Shown here: positions 9,786 to 18,010 of the stretch, piece by piece | Layout: each line of letters opens with the position of its first letter | How positions within the stretch are numbered: the first letter of the stretch is position 1 | Assembly (NCBI GenBank): GCA_963778675.1 | Contig: CAVZVI010000011.1 | Location: 1,491,126-1,555,125 of the forward strand | DNA: 64,000 nt | Direction: 5' to 3' | DNA from: CAWCDJ01 sp963778675 | GTDB lineage: Bacteria > Acidobacteriota > Terriglobia > Bryobacterales > Bryobacteraceae | Position numbers and translations under genes: made by a program | Notes under the pieces: generated by a model | Databases searched by the model: none | What the model was told of the DNA's origin: nothing | What the model saw: only the letters and a program-made list of their open reading frames with translations

Positions 9786-9848
9786 AAGGCCTCCTGGTAT
9801 CGAAAGGCCATACGGTGGGGGGCGGCGTTTTGTTCCGTCCGGCGGGCT

Positions 9849-10310
9849 TCAGACCCTCACGCCGCACATTTCGGCGAACCGTATCTCCGTGGCGCGAACC
9901 CTTCCGGCCACGACCTGCAGGGTGCGGCCGAGGATTTCGCAGCCGAGTGCGGAATCCTCGCGGCACTTGGCCTTGAGGGTGGGACCGTCAAAACGCAGGG
10001 CCACGGTCGCTTCGCGGGCGCGCACCTGGAAGAGGGTGTCCTGATCGTTCAGAAGGGACGACCATCCGAAGACCTGCCCGGGGCCGAGCGCCTGGACAGC
10101 GACCACGTAGCGCGGCGTACGCAGTTCCACCACGACGCTGCCCGAGAGCAAAAGGTAGAAAAACGCCGAGCGCTGCCCGTCTTCCAGGATTACGTCGTTC
10201 TCCTGAAACGCGACCTCGCTCGCCATCTCCGCCAAAGCCGCGAATTGGCTGCCGGACAATCCTCGAAAGAACTCGTGTTCCCGAAGGGTTTCCCCCAACT
10301 GAAGCGCCAA
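9849..10310 (-). CDS. Cyclic-nucleotide-binding domain protein
   Basis: The protein is a single cNMP-binding (CAP effector) domain: FFRGLSGSQFAALAEMASEVAFQENDVILEDGQRS, then FFYLLLSGSVVVEL and LGPGQVFGWSSLLND. No helix-turn-helix follows, so it is probably not a DNA-binding Crp homologue. The usual cAMP-contact arginine in the phosphate cassette is not obvious, so the ligand is uncertain. A TTG start at 10310 is preferred because a GGGGGAGGGAG ribosome site sits just upstream; the ATG at 10352 in the same frame has no such site. It is the last gene of a reverse-strand group that begins with two small membrane proteins. Confidence 0.7.
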   Translation of the reverse strand: MALQLGETLREHEFFRGLSGSQFAALAEMASEVAFQENDVILEDGQRSAFFYLLLSGSVVVELRTPRYVVAVQALGPGQVFGWSSLLNDQDTLFQVRAREATVALRFDGPTLKAKCREDSALGCEILGRTLQVVAGRVRATEIRFAEMCGVRV

Positions 10311-10435
10311 AACTCCCTCCCCCTGGTGTAAACCGCGCAGCCTACGACACATATCTGTTGAAAAATGCTGCGCTTACCCAGCACGAGAGCAATTCGGCTA
10401 CCAGAAGTATGCCGCCAGGATACGCGGCGGTTTGG

Positions 10436-10579
10436 CTAGAGGGCCGAGCGGAGGCAGTACTGCCTGAGCAGGAATCCCAACCGCTGGTCGCGCTGCCGGT
10501 GGCGCCGGATCACGCTGTCGAAGATGAGCGTAAACGCCATCATGAAAACCATCGAGGCGAGCGCACTGTATTGAGACAT
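10436..10579 (-). CDS. 47-aa small membrane protein
   Basis: A short reverse-strand gene reads MSQYSALASMVFMMAFTLIF and then a strongly basic tail (RRHRQRDQR) and a short C-terminal helix. ATG 10579 is preceded at a 7-base distance by GGAGGA, an unusually clear ribosome site that supports translation. The N-terminal hydrophobic segment should cross or dip into the membrane with the basic tail cytosolic. The N-terminal pattern M-x-Q-x2-AL-x-S-x-VFM-x2-F-x3-FD recurs in the 57-aa gene at 37947-38120, which suggests a family. It lies 32 bp downstream of another small membrane protein gene. Function unknown. Confidence 0.6.
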   Translation of the reverse strand: MSQYSALASMVFMMAFTLIFDSVIRRHRQRDQRLGFLLRQYCLRSAL

Positions 10580-10611
10580 GACTCGATCCTCCCCCATTGG
10601 AGACTCCTTTG

Positions 10612-10815
10612 TCAGCCTTGTGCTTCGGGCTGCGCCGCGGCTGTCTCCGCGGATTCCATCATTGCCGCATCAGCGAGCGGAGCAATTCTGGCAAGCACCT
10701 GGCGCACGTCGCGGCAGACCCTGGCCTCGACTTTCCGGTGTTTCTGATAACTACCTATTGCCCATAGAACGATCGCCGCGAAAGCGGCGAAAGGGACCAA
10801 AGCGGTCAGCGCCAT
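10612..10815 (-). CDS. 67-aa small membrane protein
   Basis: This 67-aa product has one N-terminal transmembrane helix (ALVPFAAFAAIVLWAIG), a basic stretch (YQKHRKVEARVCR) and an Ala-rich acidic tail. The ATG at 10815 is chosen over the longer open frame because GGAGA stands 6-7 bases upstream and because it starts at the membrane helix. It is first in a reverse-strand pair with the 47-aa gene. No family is recognised; coding status rests on the ribosome site, the helix and the neighbour. Confidence 0.5.
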   Translation of the reverse strand: MALTALVPFAAFAAIVLWAIGSYQKHRKVEARVCRDVRQVLARIAPLADAAMMESAETAAAQPEAQG

Positions 10816-11073
10816 AGAGCATCTCCAGACCGGCAAATCCGCCTGCGCCGCAGCCTGCCCTGAACTGGCGGCCCCGAGTTGTCGTCTGGCGGGGCCGCCG
10901 TCGCTTGGTGACTGGGACTCTATCCCGGTCTCTAACACTGATCTTGCGGCAGCTTCCGGCTGGGGGAAAGGTCTACTTGTACTGAGGGGGTGCGGGGATT
11001 ACCAGGAACCGTGACCAGGGAATCCACGGAGCATACCAGGTTGTTGGATAGCAGTGCCTTACGGCCCGAATCG

Positions 11074-11286
11074 CTAGGCCGCGCCTTTGGTCTTGAAGCC
11101 CTTGGCACTCTTGAATGCCTCCTGCAGAGTGCTGACGGCCGAGGTGGCCGCGCGCTGCCTTTCAGGATTAGGCTTGTAACCCGGCATCTTGGAATCGATG
11201 AACTTCATGCGAAACAGTTGGTTTTCAACCATTTCCAGAAGCGCCTGGAGCTCTTCCAAGCTCAGTTTCACGGGAATTTGTTGCAT
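11074..11286 (-). CDS. Conserved-looking 70-aa hypothetical protein
   Basis: The 70-aa soluble protein reads MQQIPVKLSLEELQALLEMV and continues with an amphipathic helix (ENQLFRMKFIDSKMPGYK) and a Lys/Ala-rich tail. AAGGG precedes ATG 11286 at a proper distance. It is helical and partly charged, with no signal or membrane segment. It stands alone between small gene clusters; no function can be assigned. Confidence 0.55.
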   Translation of the reverse strand: MQQIPVKLSLEELQALLEMVENQLFRMKFIDSKMPGYKPNPERQRAATSAVSTLQEAFKSAKGFKTKGAA

Positions 11287-11528
11287 GGATACCCTTAGTT
11301 TACCACGGCCTGGATGTGCTTGCGTCCCAGAACCTTACCGGCGGGTCGGGTGGAGGCGGTGCGCATGCCGTGCTTCCAGCCGCAAAGAGGGAGGTCCAGT
11401 CATCACCGGAAGAGCCTTTCGTGACGAAAAGGCTGCGCTTCCGCTGCCGCCGGCGCATCGTATTTAGGGGGGCCGGCACTGGGAACGCAAGACCAGGCAG
11501 TGCAATCACAAATCAGAAAGAGGTTGAA

Positions 11529-12554
11529 ATGGAAGAGACGGATCGCGGAAAGGTCGTTGTCGTCACGGGAGCATCCGCGGGGGTGGGGCGAGCTACCGTA
11601 GCTGAGTTTGCCCGGCGGGGCGCGCACCTTGGATTGATCGCGCGAGGGCGAGAGCGACTGGAAGCAACCAGACGTGAGGTCGAGGAATTGGGCGGTAAGG
11701 CTCTGATCCTGCCGGCCGATGTGGCCGATGCGCAACAGGTCGAACAAGCGGCGGAGCGGGTCGAACGGGAATTAGGCCCCATCGAGATTTGGGTCAACAA
11801 TGCGATGACGACGATCTTCGCACCCTTCCTCGAGATCACGCCGGAAGAGTTTAAGCGCGCTACGGAGGTCACCTATCTGGGTCAAGTCTATGGCACGATG
11901 GCGGCGTTGAAACGCATGCATGCGCGAAACCGCGGGACCATTGTGCAGGTAGGCTCGGCATTGGCGTATCGTTCCATCCCGCTGCAATCGCCCTATTGCG
12001 GAGCCAAGCATGCCATCGTGGGGTTCACCGATTCGATCCGCTCGGAGCTCATTCACGACAAGAGTGCCGTACATATCACGGCGGTGATGCTGCCGGCGAT
12101 GAACACACCCCAGTTCAGTTGGTGCCGCACACGTCTGCCGCTGCATCCCCAGCCGGTACCGCCGATCTTTCAACCCGAAGTGGCGGCGCGAGCGATTGTC
12201 TGGGCCGCCAAACATAAGCGACGCGACGTATACGTCGGTTTTCCCACTGTGAAAGCGATCTACGGCAATGAGCTTGCGCCTTCTTTCACAGATCGGTACC
12301 TTGCGAAAAACGGCTACTCCGGCCAGCAGACGTCCGAGCCTGTGTCGCCGGACCGCCCGGATAATTTGATGGAACCTGTCGAGGATGGCAACTATGCGGC
12401 CCACGGAATTTTTGGGGACCGCGCCATGACTTTCAGCGTACAGAGCTCGATCAACCTGGAGTACATGACTCTCGTAGGCCACCGCGGGCTGGTGGCTTCC
12501 GCGACCGTGATTCTGGCGGGATTACTCTTCGCAGCGCTGAGGAGGCGACATTGA
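11529..12554 (+). CDS. Short-chain dehydrogenase with C-terminal membrane anchor
   Basis: This 341-aa SDR carries the NAD(P) motif VVTGASAGVGRA (residues 10-21), WVNNAM, the catalytic Ser in VGSALAYRS and the YxxxK motif YCGAKHA. After the roughly 280-residue enzyme domain a C-terminal hydrophobic helix (LVASATVILAGLLFAAL) ends in RRRH and probably anchors it to the inner membrane. ATG 11529 follows an AGAGG site. Its TGA overlaps the ATG of the next gene (ATGA-type coupling), so the two products are likely made in step. Substrate unknown. Confidence 0.85.
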   Translation: MEETDRGKVVVVTGASAGVGRATVAEFARRGAHLGLIARGRERLEATRREVEELGGKALILPADVADAQQVEQAAERVERELGPIEIWVNNAMTTIFAPFLEITPEEFKRATEVTYLGQVYGTMAALKRMHARNRGTIVQVGSALAYRSIPLQSPYCGAKHAIVGFTDSIRSELIHDKSAVHITAVMLPAMNTPQFSWCRTRLPLHPQPVPPIFQPEVAARAIVWAAKHKRRDVYVGFPTVKAIYGNELAPSFTDRYLAKNGYSGQQTSEPVSPDRPDNLMEPVEDGNYAAHGIFGDRAMTFSVQSSINLEYMTLVGHRGLVASATVILAGLLFAALRRRH

Positions 12555-13081
12555 TGCAAATCCGATCGGCCCCCGAAGAACTCGGCCGCGAACTGCGCCA
12601 GGGCCACAGCCCTTTCTTGAAGCGGCGTCGCGGCATCATCGGCCTCTCGTTCTTCTCATGCGCGGTTCTCGGAGCAGTCGCTCTCTACCAGATCGGCATT
12701 CTGAAGAAGTTGCCGGAGCCCCGCTGGCGAGGTTTCAATACCGGCAAAGTGAATGGTTCCGGAGAAGCATACTCGGTTCTCGCGGCGCCGGATGCCTTCC
12801 TGGGCCTGGCAAGCTATGCGGTAACCGCCTGCCTGGCCGCGATGGGTCCGGAGGATCGCTTCCGAACTCATCCCTCGATGCCGATTGCGATGGGTCTCAA
12901 GCTTCTCATGGATTCAGCCATGGCCGGGAAACTCACCCTGGATGAATGCCGGAAGTTTCGCGCATTCTCGCTCTGGTCCATTCTGACCGCAGCGGCAACC
13001 TGGGCAGCGCTTCCGCTCGGTATTCCGGAAGCAGAAGCGGCGCTTCTCCGGGTGAGGCTGAGACGCGACGTATCACGTTGA
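12554..13081 (+). CDS. VKOR-like four-helix membrane protein lacking the CxxC
   Basis: The 175-aa protein has four predicted transmembrane segments (IIGLSFFSCAVLGAVALYQ, FLGLASYAVTACLAAMG, a weaker one near 115-130, and LWSILTAAATWAALPLG). It resembles vitamin K epoxide reductase family proteins. In that family the last helix is normally preceded by a redox CxxC; here the corresponding site reads RAFSLWSI, with serines replacing both cysteines. It starts at ATG 12554, overlapping the SDR stop. It may be a redox-dead subunit or a scaffold for the SDR; the assignment is by pattern only. Confidence 0.6.
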   Translation: MQIRSAPEELGRELRQGHSPFLKRRRGIIGLSFFSCAVLGAVALYQIGILKKLPEPRWRGFNTGKVNGSGEAYSVLAAPDAFLGLASYAVTACLAAMGPEDRFRTHPSMPIAMGLKLLMDSAMAGKLTLDECRKFRAFSLWSILTAAATWAALPLGIPEAEAALLRVRLRRDVSR

Positions 13082-13086
13082 ATCCT

Positions 13087-13163
13087 TGGTAGGCCCGGCT
13101 GGACTCGAACCAGCGACCCTCTGCTTAGAAGGCAGATGCTCTATCCGCCTGAGCTACGGGCCC
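13087..13163 (-). tRNA. tRNA-Arg (anticodon TCT)
   Basis: The reverse strand folds as a full cloverleaf. The acceptor GGGCCCG pairs with CGGGCCT, and the D-arm is GCTC...GAGC. The anticodon stem is TCTGC/GCAGA with loop CTTCTAA (anticodon TCT), and the T-arm is CTGGTTCGAGTCCAG. The 3' CCA is encoded. The opposite strand gives the familiar spurious peptide GLEPATLCLEG, which should not be annotated. Confidence 0.95.
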
Positions 13164-13603
13164 ATGAAATCAACAGCTTACAACGAATCAGAGAACAGCG
13201 AGGAACGGCCGCCGGTTGATCGAGGAGCGGAGATCCTCCCCATGTCACCGCAAAGACGCCTTTATGGTACCAGGATGCCCTCAAAGCTTTCCACGGATCC
13301 GGCGGCCCAGCTCGTTGGGGTTGGCCCGCCGGCCATCGAGGTGGTCCGAAGGGTGCGGCGATAGCTAGCCCCACTGAGCCGCCAACATAACATCTACTAT
13401 CCGGGCCAGGACGACAAAACGGTAATCTCATCTAAACTCTCGCACTCGACCTTTGGGATTCGCTGGACCTTTCAAGAATCCACGAACATATTAGTTGAGC
13501 AGCCGTAAAATATCGAACCTTCTCCTCCATTGCACTGTATGAAACTCCCACTTGGTTGCGAAACTGCGACACCTACAGCGATTTAGCCAAGGAGGGTGAG
13601 CGA
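13164..13603 (+). other. Non-coding interval with likely promoter region
   Basis: This 440-bp gap between tRNA-Arg and the PEP-CTERM-like gene has no convincing gene. Its last 130 bases are AT-richer, including a TAAAAT box near 13505, and end in AGGAGGGTGAGCGA, a strong ribosome site for ATG 13604. I see no clear -35 partner or repeat. Confidence 0.4.
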
Positions 13604-14329
13604 ATGAACATCCGGACTATCTTGATCTGCCTCAGCGCGCTCGGGCTCGCCAGTGGATCCAGGGCTTCGTCTATCAGCGATGCGGTCTTAGTTAATGGAG
13701 GACTCTCCCGGCCCGCCTACACGGTGGCGTCCACGGGCCCGCGTCACGCCCGGATTCGCGGGTCGCGGGCCACCAGTAGTAGAAGCGTTCGTAGTACCGG
13801 CAACAACAAGGGCGATATCAGCAACCCGCTACCGCAGCCGTCTCCGGTTGAAGTCCAGGATGGGCAAACGCCGGGCGCCCCGGCGAGCATGCAAACCTCA
13901 AGGACGCCCCCCTTCGCGCTGATGCCGAGCGGCACCAGCCGCACGGATGACTCCGGCATGGCTTACTTACCCGCCTTCCGGCCACTTACGCAAACCGGCA
14001 ATGACGTTGGTCAACTTTCCAGCGGCCACAGTCTTTGTGGCTCTCCCTGCTTTACAGAACCAGGGGGCTTCGATACACCAGGCGCCGGTAAGTATGGACT
14101 AATACCGGGAGCACACGACCTGACACCTTCGGGCCAGAGTTACCAGCTTGCGTCCAAACCAGCCGGGAGCGTGGCGATGCCGGAGCCGGATATGTCCCTG
14201 CTCCTGCTTATCGACCTCGGCTTCTTAGCCGGAGCAGTCACATTCCTGCGATCGAAGTACGGCAATAAGAAGCCGTGCGGCCTCGGTGAGAAAGGATACG
14301 GTCCCGGTCGGGCGGGAAACGGAGTTTGA
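13604..14329 (+). CDS. Secreted low-complexity protein with PEP-CTERM-like tail
   Basis: The 241-aa protein starts after a strong AGGAGGG site and has a signal peptide (ILICLSALGLASGSRAS). The middle is rich in Ser, Thr, Gly and Pro with little predicted structure. The C-terminus reads MPEPDMSLLLLIDLGFLAGA and then basic residues, that is a PEP box, a hydrophobic helix and an Arg/Lys-containing end, as in PEP-CTERM sorting signals. Unusually, about 25 more residues follow the helix, which is longer than the standard tail. An exosortase would be required and none is in the window. The body is not recognised. Confidence 0.6.
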   Translation: MNIRTILICLSALGLASGSRASSISDAVLVNGGLSRPAYTVASTGPRHARIRGSRATSSRSVRSTGNNKGDISNPLPQPSPVEVQDGQTPGAPASMQTSRTPPFALMPSGTSRTDDSGMAYLPAFRPLTQTGNDVGQLSSGHSLCGSPCFTEPGGFDTPGAGKYGLIPGAHDLTPSGQSYQLASKPAGSVAMPEPDMSLLLLIDLGFLAGAVTFLRSKYGNKKPCGLGEKGYGPGRAGNGV

Positions 14330-14401
14330 GAGCTGGAACCTGAGTTTCGCGGGACCGTAAGGGCTATTCTATACGAAAGGACTCTCGATCTACAACCCTT
14401 C

Positions 14402-14435
14402 TAGTACTAACGATCGGTACTGTCTGATAGTACTA
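14402..14435. repeat. Pair of TAGTACTA palindromes
   Basis: The 8-bp palindrome TAGTACTA occurs at 14402-14409 and again at 14428-14435, 26 bp centre to centre. The site lies between the ends of two convergent genes, so an operator role is unlikely; it could be a weak bidirectional terminator or chance. Confidence 0.35.
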
Positions 14436-14448
14436 TAGTCCCGGCAGC

Positions 14449-15171
14449 TCAGCCGCGGCCGATGTAGGGCATTTTGGTCGACATCACGGTCATGAACTGC
14501 ACGTTGGCTTCGAGCGGCAGTGTCGCCATGTAGACCACCGCGCGGGCGACGTGGTCGAGGTCCATGCGCGGCTCGATCCCTTCCATCCGCACGGTCATGG
14601 GGGTGGCGGCGTTGCCGATGTCGATCTGGCTGCAGGCGATGTCGTGGTCGCGGCCGTCGAGCGAGATCGAGCGGGTGAGGCCGGTGATAGCGTGCTTGGT
14701 GGCGGTATAGGGCGCCGAATGGGGGCGCGGCACGTGGGCGGAAAGCGACCCGTTGTTGATGATGCGGCCGCCGCGCGGGGTCTGCCGCTTCATCATGCGG
14801 ATGGCGTGCTGCGCGCAAAGGAACGATCCGGTGAGATTCACGGCGACGACGCGGCTCCACTGCTCGTAGGTGAGCTCCTCCATGGGGACGGCGGGGGCGC
14901 CGATGCCGGCGTTGTTGAAGAGCAGGTCCAGGCGGCCGTAGACCTCTTGAATGCGGGCAAAGAGGGCGTCTACGGATTCGGGTTTGCCCACATCCGTGGG
15001 GACAGCCAGCATGTGGCCGCCGGATTGCCCCGCGGTCTCCGCGAGTTCGGCGGCCCGGCGACCGGCGAGCACCACGGTGAATCCGGCGCATTCGAGGGCG
15101 AGGCTGGAAGCGCGGCCGATGCCGCTGCCGGCGCCGGTGACCAGGGCGATCCTGCGGGCGCCCGGCGTCAT
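14449..15171 (-). CDS. Short-chain dehydrogenase/reductase
   Basis: This 240-aa SDR has the cofactor motif ALVTGAGSGIGRAS near residues 9-22, LFNNAGIG, the catalytic Ser in NNGSLSAHVP and the YxxxK motif PYTATKHAITG. ATG 15171 overlaps the TGA of the upstream aldo/keto reductase by four bases, so the two oxidoreductases are co-translated. The lack of a transmembrane or signal segment places it in the cytosol. The substrate is not evident; a partnership in sugar or aldehyde metabolism is inferred from the neighbour. Confidence 0.88.
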   Translation of the reverse strand: MTPGARRIALVTGAGSGIGRASSLALECAGFTVVLAGRRAAELAETAGQSGGHMLAVPTDVGKPESVDALFARIQEVYGRLDLLFNNAGIGAPAVPMEELTYEQWSRVVAVNLTGSFLCAQHAIRMMKRQTPRGGRIINNGSLSAHVPRPHSAPYTATKHAITGLTRSISLDGRDHDIACSQIDIGNAATPMTVRMEGIEPRMDLDHVARAVVYMATLPLEANVQFMTVMSTKMPYIGRG

Positions 15172-16151
15172 GCATGCCCCCGGATCGGGTGGGGCTGGTA
15201 GCACTCCTCGAGCTGTTTGCGCTCCTCGTCCGTGAGCTTCAGGCTGGTGGCGGCGACGGCGTCCTCGAGATGGTTCATTTTGCTCGCGCCGACGATGGGG
15301 GCGGTGACGCCCTCCTGCTGCAGCAGCCAGGCGAGCGCGATCTGGGCGTTCGACACGCCGCGGGCGCGCGCGACCTCCGTAATTCGGTTGACGATCGCGA
15401 AATCGGAGGGCTGGTAATAGAGGCCGTGGGCAAAGGTGTCGGTCTTGGCCCGCACGGTGTCGCCGAAATCCTCGGGGCGGCGGTTCCCCATGACAAAGCC
15501 GCGGGCGAGCGGGCTCCAGGGGATGACGCCGATGCTCTCCTCGCGGCACAGCGGCAGCATCTCGCGCTCCTCTTCGCGGTAGACGATGTTGTAGTGGTTC
15601 TGCATGCTCACGAACCGCGGAAGGCCCAGGCGGTCGGCCGTGTAGAGCATCCGTGCGAACTGCCAGGCGAACATGGAGGACGCGCCCAGGTAAAGCGCCT
15701 TGCCGGCGCGGACCACGTCGCCGAGTGCCTGGAGAGTCTCCTCGATGGGGGTATGGGGATCGAGGCGGTGGATCTGGTAGAGGTCCACGTAATCGGTGCC
15801 GAGGCGGCGGAGGCTGGCGTCGATGGAGTGGAAGATGTGCTTGCGCGAGAGGCCCCGGTCGTTGGGATCGTCGCTCATGGGGTTGAACACCTTGGTGGCG
15901 ATGACGACCTGGTCGCGGGAAGGCGCGAAATCCTTGAGAGCCCGGCCGAGGATCTCTTCGCTCGCGCCGACCGAGTACATGTCGGCGGTATCGAAAAAGT
16001 TGATGCCGAGCTCGAGCGCGCGGCGAATGAAGGGGCGGCTTTCCTGCTCCTCGATCACCCACTCGCGCCACTTTTTGGAGCCATAAGTCATGGCACCGAG
16101 GCAGATGCGGGAGACCTTGAGGCCCGCGGATCCAAGGCGAACGTATTCCAT
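15168..16151 (-). CDS. Aldo/keto reductase
   Basis: The 327-aa protein has the AKR fold motifs MEYVRLGSAGLKVSRICLGA, INFFDTADMYSVGASEEILG (catalytic Asp and Tyr), the Lys in VVIATKVF, YVDLYQIHRLD and the C-terminal IVGASKMNHLEDA cofactor region. It is most like the YajO/AKR11-type NADPH-dependent enzymes. ATG 16151 is used because it begins exactly at the conserved N-terminal beta hairpin; upstream sequence in frame is not AKR-like. It is first in a two-gene reverse operon with the SDR and divergent from the acylphosphatase. Confidence 0.88.
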   Translation of the reverse strand: MEYVRLGSAGLKVSRICLGAMTYGSKKWREWVIEEQESRPFIRRALELGINFFDTADMYSVGASEEILGRALKDFAPSRDQVVIATKVFNPMSDDPNDRGLSRKHIFHSIDASLRRLGTDYVDLYQIHRLDPHTPIEETLQALGDVVRAGKALYLGASSMFAWQFARMLYTADRLGLPRFVSMQNHYNIVYREEEREMLPLCREESIGVIPWSPLARGFVMGNRRPEDFGDTVRAKTDTFAHGLYYQPSDFAIVNRITEVARARGVSNAQIALAWLLQQEGVTAPIVGASKMNHLEDAVAATSLKLTDEERKQLEECYQPHPIRGHA

Positions 16152-16232
16152 GAGAGACAGGATATCAAGACCTTTCTGGTTTTCCCGGCGCCCCGGCGTC
16201 CCGGCGGTGAACAAATATGGTTTCCTGAAGTC

Positions 16233-16517
16233 ATGGCGGCCAGGCGGATGGAGGCGCGGCGATGGTTCGTGCGCGGGCGCGTGCAGGGCGTGGGCTACCG
16301 GTATTTCGCGCAGCGGGCGGCCTCGGAACTGGGGTTGTCGGGCTATGCGCGCAACCTGGACGACGGGCGGGTGGAGGTGTATGCGGCGGGGCCGCGGAAA
16401 AAGCTGGAGGAGATGGCGGGGCTGCTGAGCCGCGGGCCGCGGTGGGCGGAGGTGCGCGGCGTGGAGGAACAGGAAGCGGCCGTGCATCACTACGGGTCGT
16501 TCGGCATCGAAGCCTGA
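16233..16517 (+). CDS. acyP: Acylphosphatase
   Basis: This 94-aa protein is a complete acylphosphatase, hydrolysing carboxyl-phosphate mixed anhydrides. The signature GRVQGVGYRYF holds the phosphate-binding Arg (about 23), and SGYARNLDDGRVEVYAAG holds the catalytic Asn (about 41). ATG 16233 was chosen over ATG 16248; both leave the domain intact. It lies 29 bp upstream of nadB on the same strand and may be cotranscribed. Confidence 0.88.
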   Translation: MAARRMEARRWFVRGRVQGVGYRYFAQRAASELGLSGYARNLDDGRVEVYAAGPRKKLEEMAGLLSRGPRWAEVRGVEEQEAAVHHYGSFGIEA

Positions 16518-16546
16518 ACCTGCCCTGTTATGATCGCAAGTAGCTG

Positions 16547-18010
16547 ATGAATCCCGATTTCCTGGTGATCGGAGCCGGCGTCGCCGGGTTGCGCGCCGCG
16601 ATCGAGTTGTCGCAGGCGGGGCGTGTGCTCGTGGTGGCGAAGGAAAGCCTGCGGGAATCCTCTTCCGAATACGCCCAGGGCGGGATCGCCGTGGCGCTGA
16701 GCGATGACGACGAGGTCTCGCTGCACGAGCAGGACACCATCTACGCGGGCGACGGGCTGTGCGATCGCGCGGCCGTTAAGACCCTGGTAGAGGAAGGTCC
16801 GGCGGCCATCCAGAAGTTGATCGAGTGGGGCGCGGAGTTCGACCGGGAAGGCGCCAAGCTGGCATTCACGCGGGAGGGCGCGCACAGCCGCAACCGCGTG
16901 CTGCACGCGCACGGCGACTCGACCGGGCACGAGATCGCGCGGACCCTCTACCGGAAGGCGGCATCGCTCGAGAACGTGACGTTCCGCAGCCACGCGGCCA
17001 CGACGGAACTGGTGGTGGAAGACGGCGCGGTCCGGGGCGCATGGCTGCACGAAGCGGTCGGCGCCCGGGCGGTACTGCTGGCCACGGGCGGTTTGGGCGC
17101 CGTGTACCGGAACACCACCAACCCGGAGGTCGCTACGGGCGACGGTGTGGCGATGGCGTACCGGGCGGGGGCGGAGATCGGCGATATCGAGTTCGTGCAG
17201 TTCCACCCCACGGCGCTGCACGTAGAAGGGGCGCCCCGGTTCCTGCTTTCCGAAGCGCTGCGGGGCGAGGGCGCGCAATTGCGGAATGCGGAAGGCGAGC
17301 GGTTCATGGCCCGCTACCATCCGCTGGGGGAACTGGCTCCGCGCGACGTGGTGGCGCGTGCCATCACCGAAGAGATGAAGCGCAGCGGCGCACCGCACGT
17401 CTGGCTGGACTTGAGCCACCGCGAGCGCGGGTTCGCGCGGCGGCGTTTTCCGCGGATCTACGAAACGTGCCTGCAGTACGGCATCGATCTGGAGAAGCAG
17501 GGGGCGCCGGTGGCTCCCGCGGCGCATTACGCGATGGGCGGCGTGCGGACCGACCTGGATGGACGCACCAGCCTGCGCGGGTTGTTCGCGGCGGGCGAGG
17601 CTGCCTGCACGGGAGTGCACGGAGCGAACCGGCTGGCCAGCAATTCGCTGCTCGAAGGGGTGGTATTCGGGGCGCGCGCCGGACGGGCGATGCGGGAGGA
17701 GCACGGGCAAGCCGGAGCGCCGCGCGCGGCAGCGGGCACGAGGCGGAAGGAATGCGGTCCGGATGTGCAGGGGATCGCGTGGGAGAAGTGCGGAATCGTG
17801 CGGGAGGCGGCGGGGCTGCGTGAAGCCTGCCGGCTGCTGGAAGGCCACCTGGTGAGTAACGAAGCCCTGGTGGCGTGGCTGATCGCCCGATGCGCTTTGG
17901 CGCGGGAAGAGAGCCGGGGAGCGCACTTCCGAACGGACTATCCGGAAAAGAGAACGGAATTTGAGAAACACTCGGTTGTGCGCCGCGAGGGCGAAGTCGA
18001 ATTCCGGTAG
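16547..18010 (+). CDS. nadB: L-aspartate oxidase
   Basis: The 487-aa flavoenzyme oxidises L-aspartate to iminoaspartate, the first step of de novo NAD synthesis. It has the FAD-binding FLVIGAGVAGLRAAIEL at the N-terminus, SSSEYAQGGIAVAL, the active-site EFVQFHPTALH with the substrate-binding RFLLSEALRGEGA, and PAAHYAMGGVRTD...GLFAAGEAACTGVHGANR near 330-370. The helical C-terminal domain is somewhat short. nadA and nadC are not in the window. Confidence 0.93.
   Translation: MNPDFLVIGAGVAGLRAAIELSQAGRVLVVAKESLRESSSEYAQGGIAVALSDDDEVSLHEQDTIYAGDGLCDRAAVKTLVEEGPAAIQKLIEWGAEFDREGAKLAFTREGAHSRNRVLHAHGDSTGHEIARTLYRKAASLENVTFRSHAATTELVVEDGAVRGAWLHEAVGARAVLLATGGLGAVYRNTTNPEVATGDGVAMAYRAGAEIGDIEFVQFHPTALHVEGAPRFLLSEALRGEGAQLRNAEGERFMARYHPLGELAPRDVVARAITEEMKRSGAPHVWLDLSHRERGFARRRFPRIYETCLQYGIDLEKQGAPVAPAAHYAMGGVRTDLDGRTSLRGLFAAGEAACTGVHGANRLASNSLLEGVVFGARAGRAMREEHGQAGAPRAAAGTRRKECGPDVQGIAWEKCGIVREAAGLREACRLLEGHLVSNEALVAWLIARCALAREESRGAHFRTDYPEKRTEFEKHSVVRREGEVEFR

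Noticed and set aside
13086..13364. Open frame with GLEPATLCLEG-type sequence
   Set aside because: It is a translation of tRNA-Arg in the opposite sense, a well-known spurious peptide.
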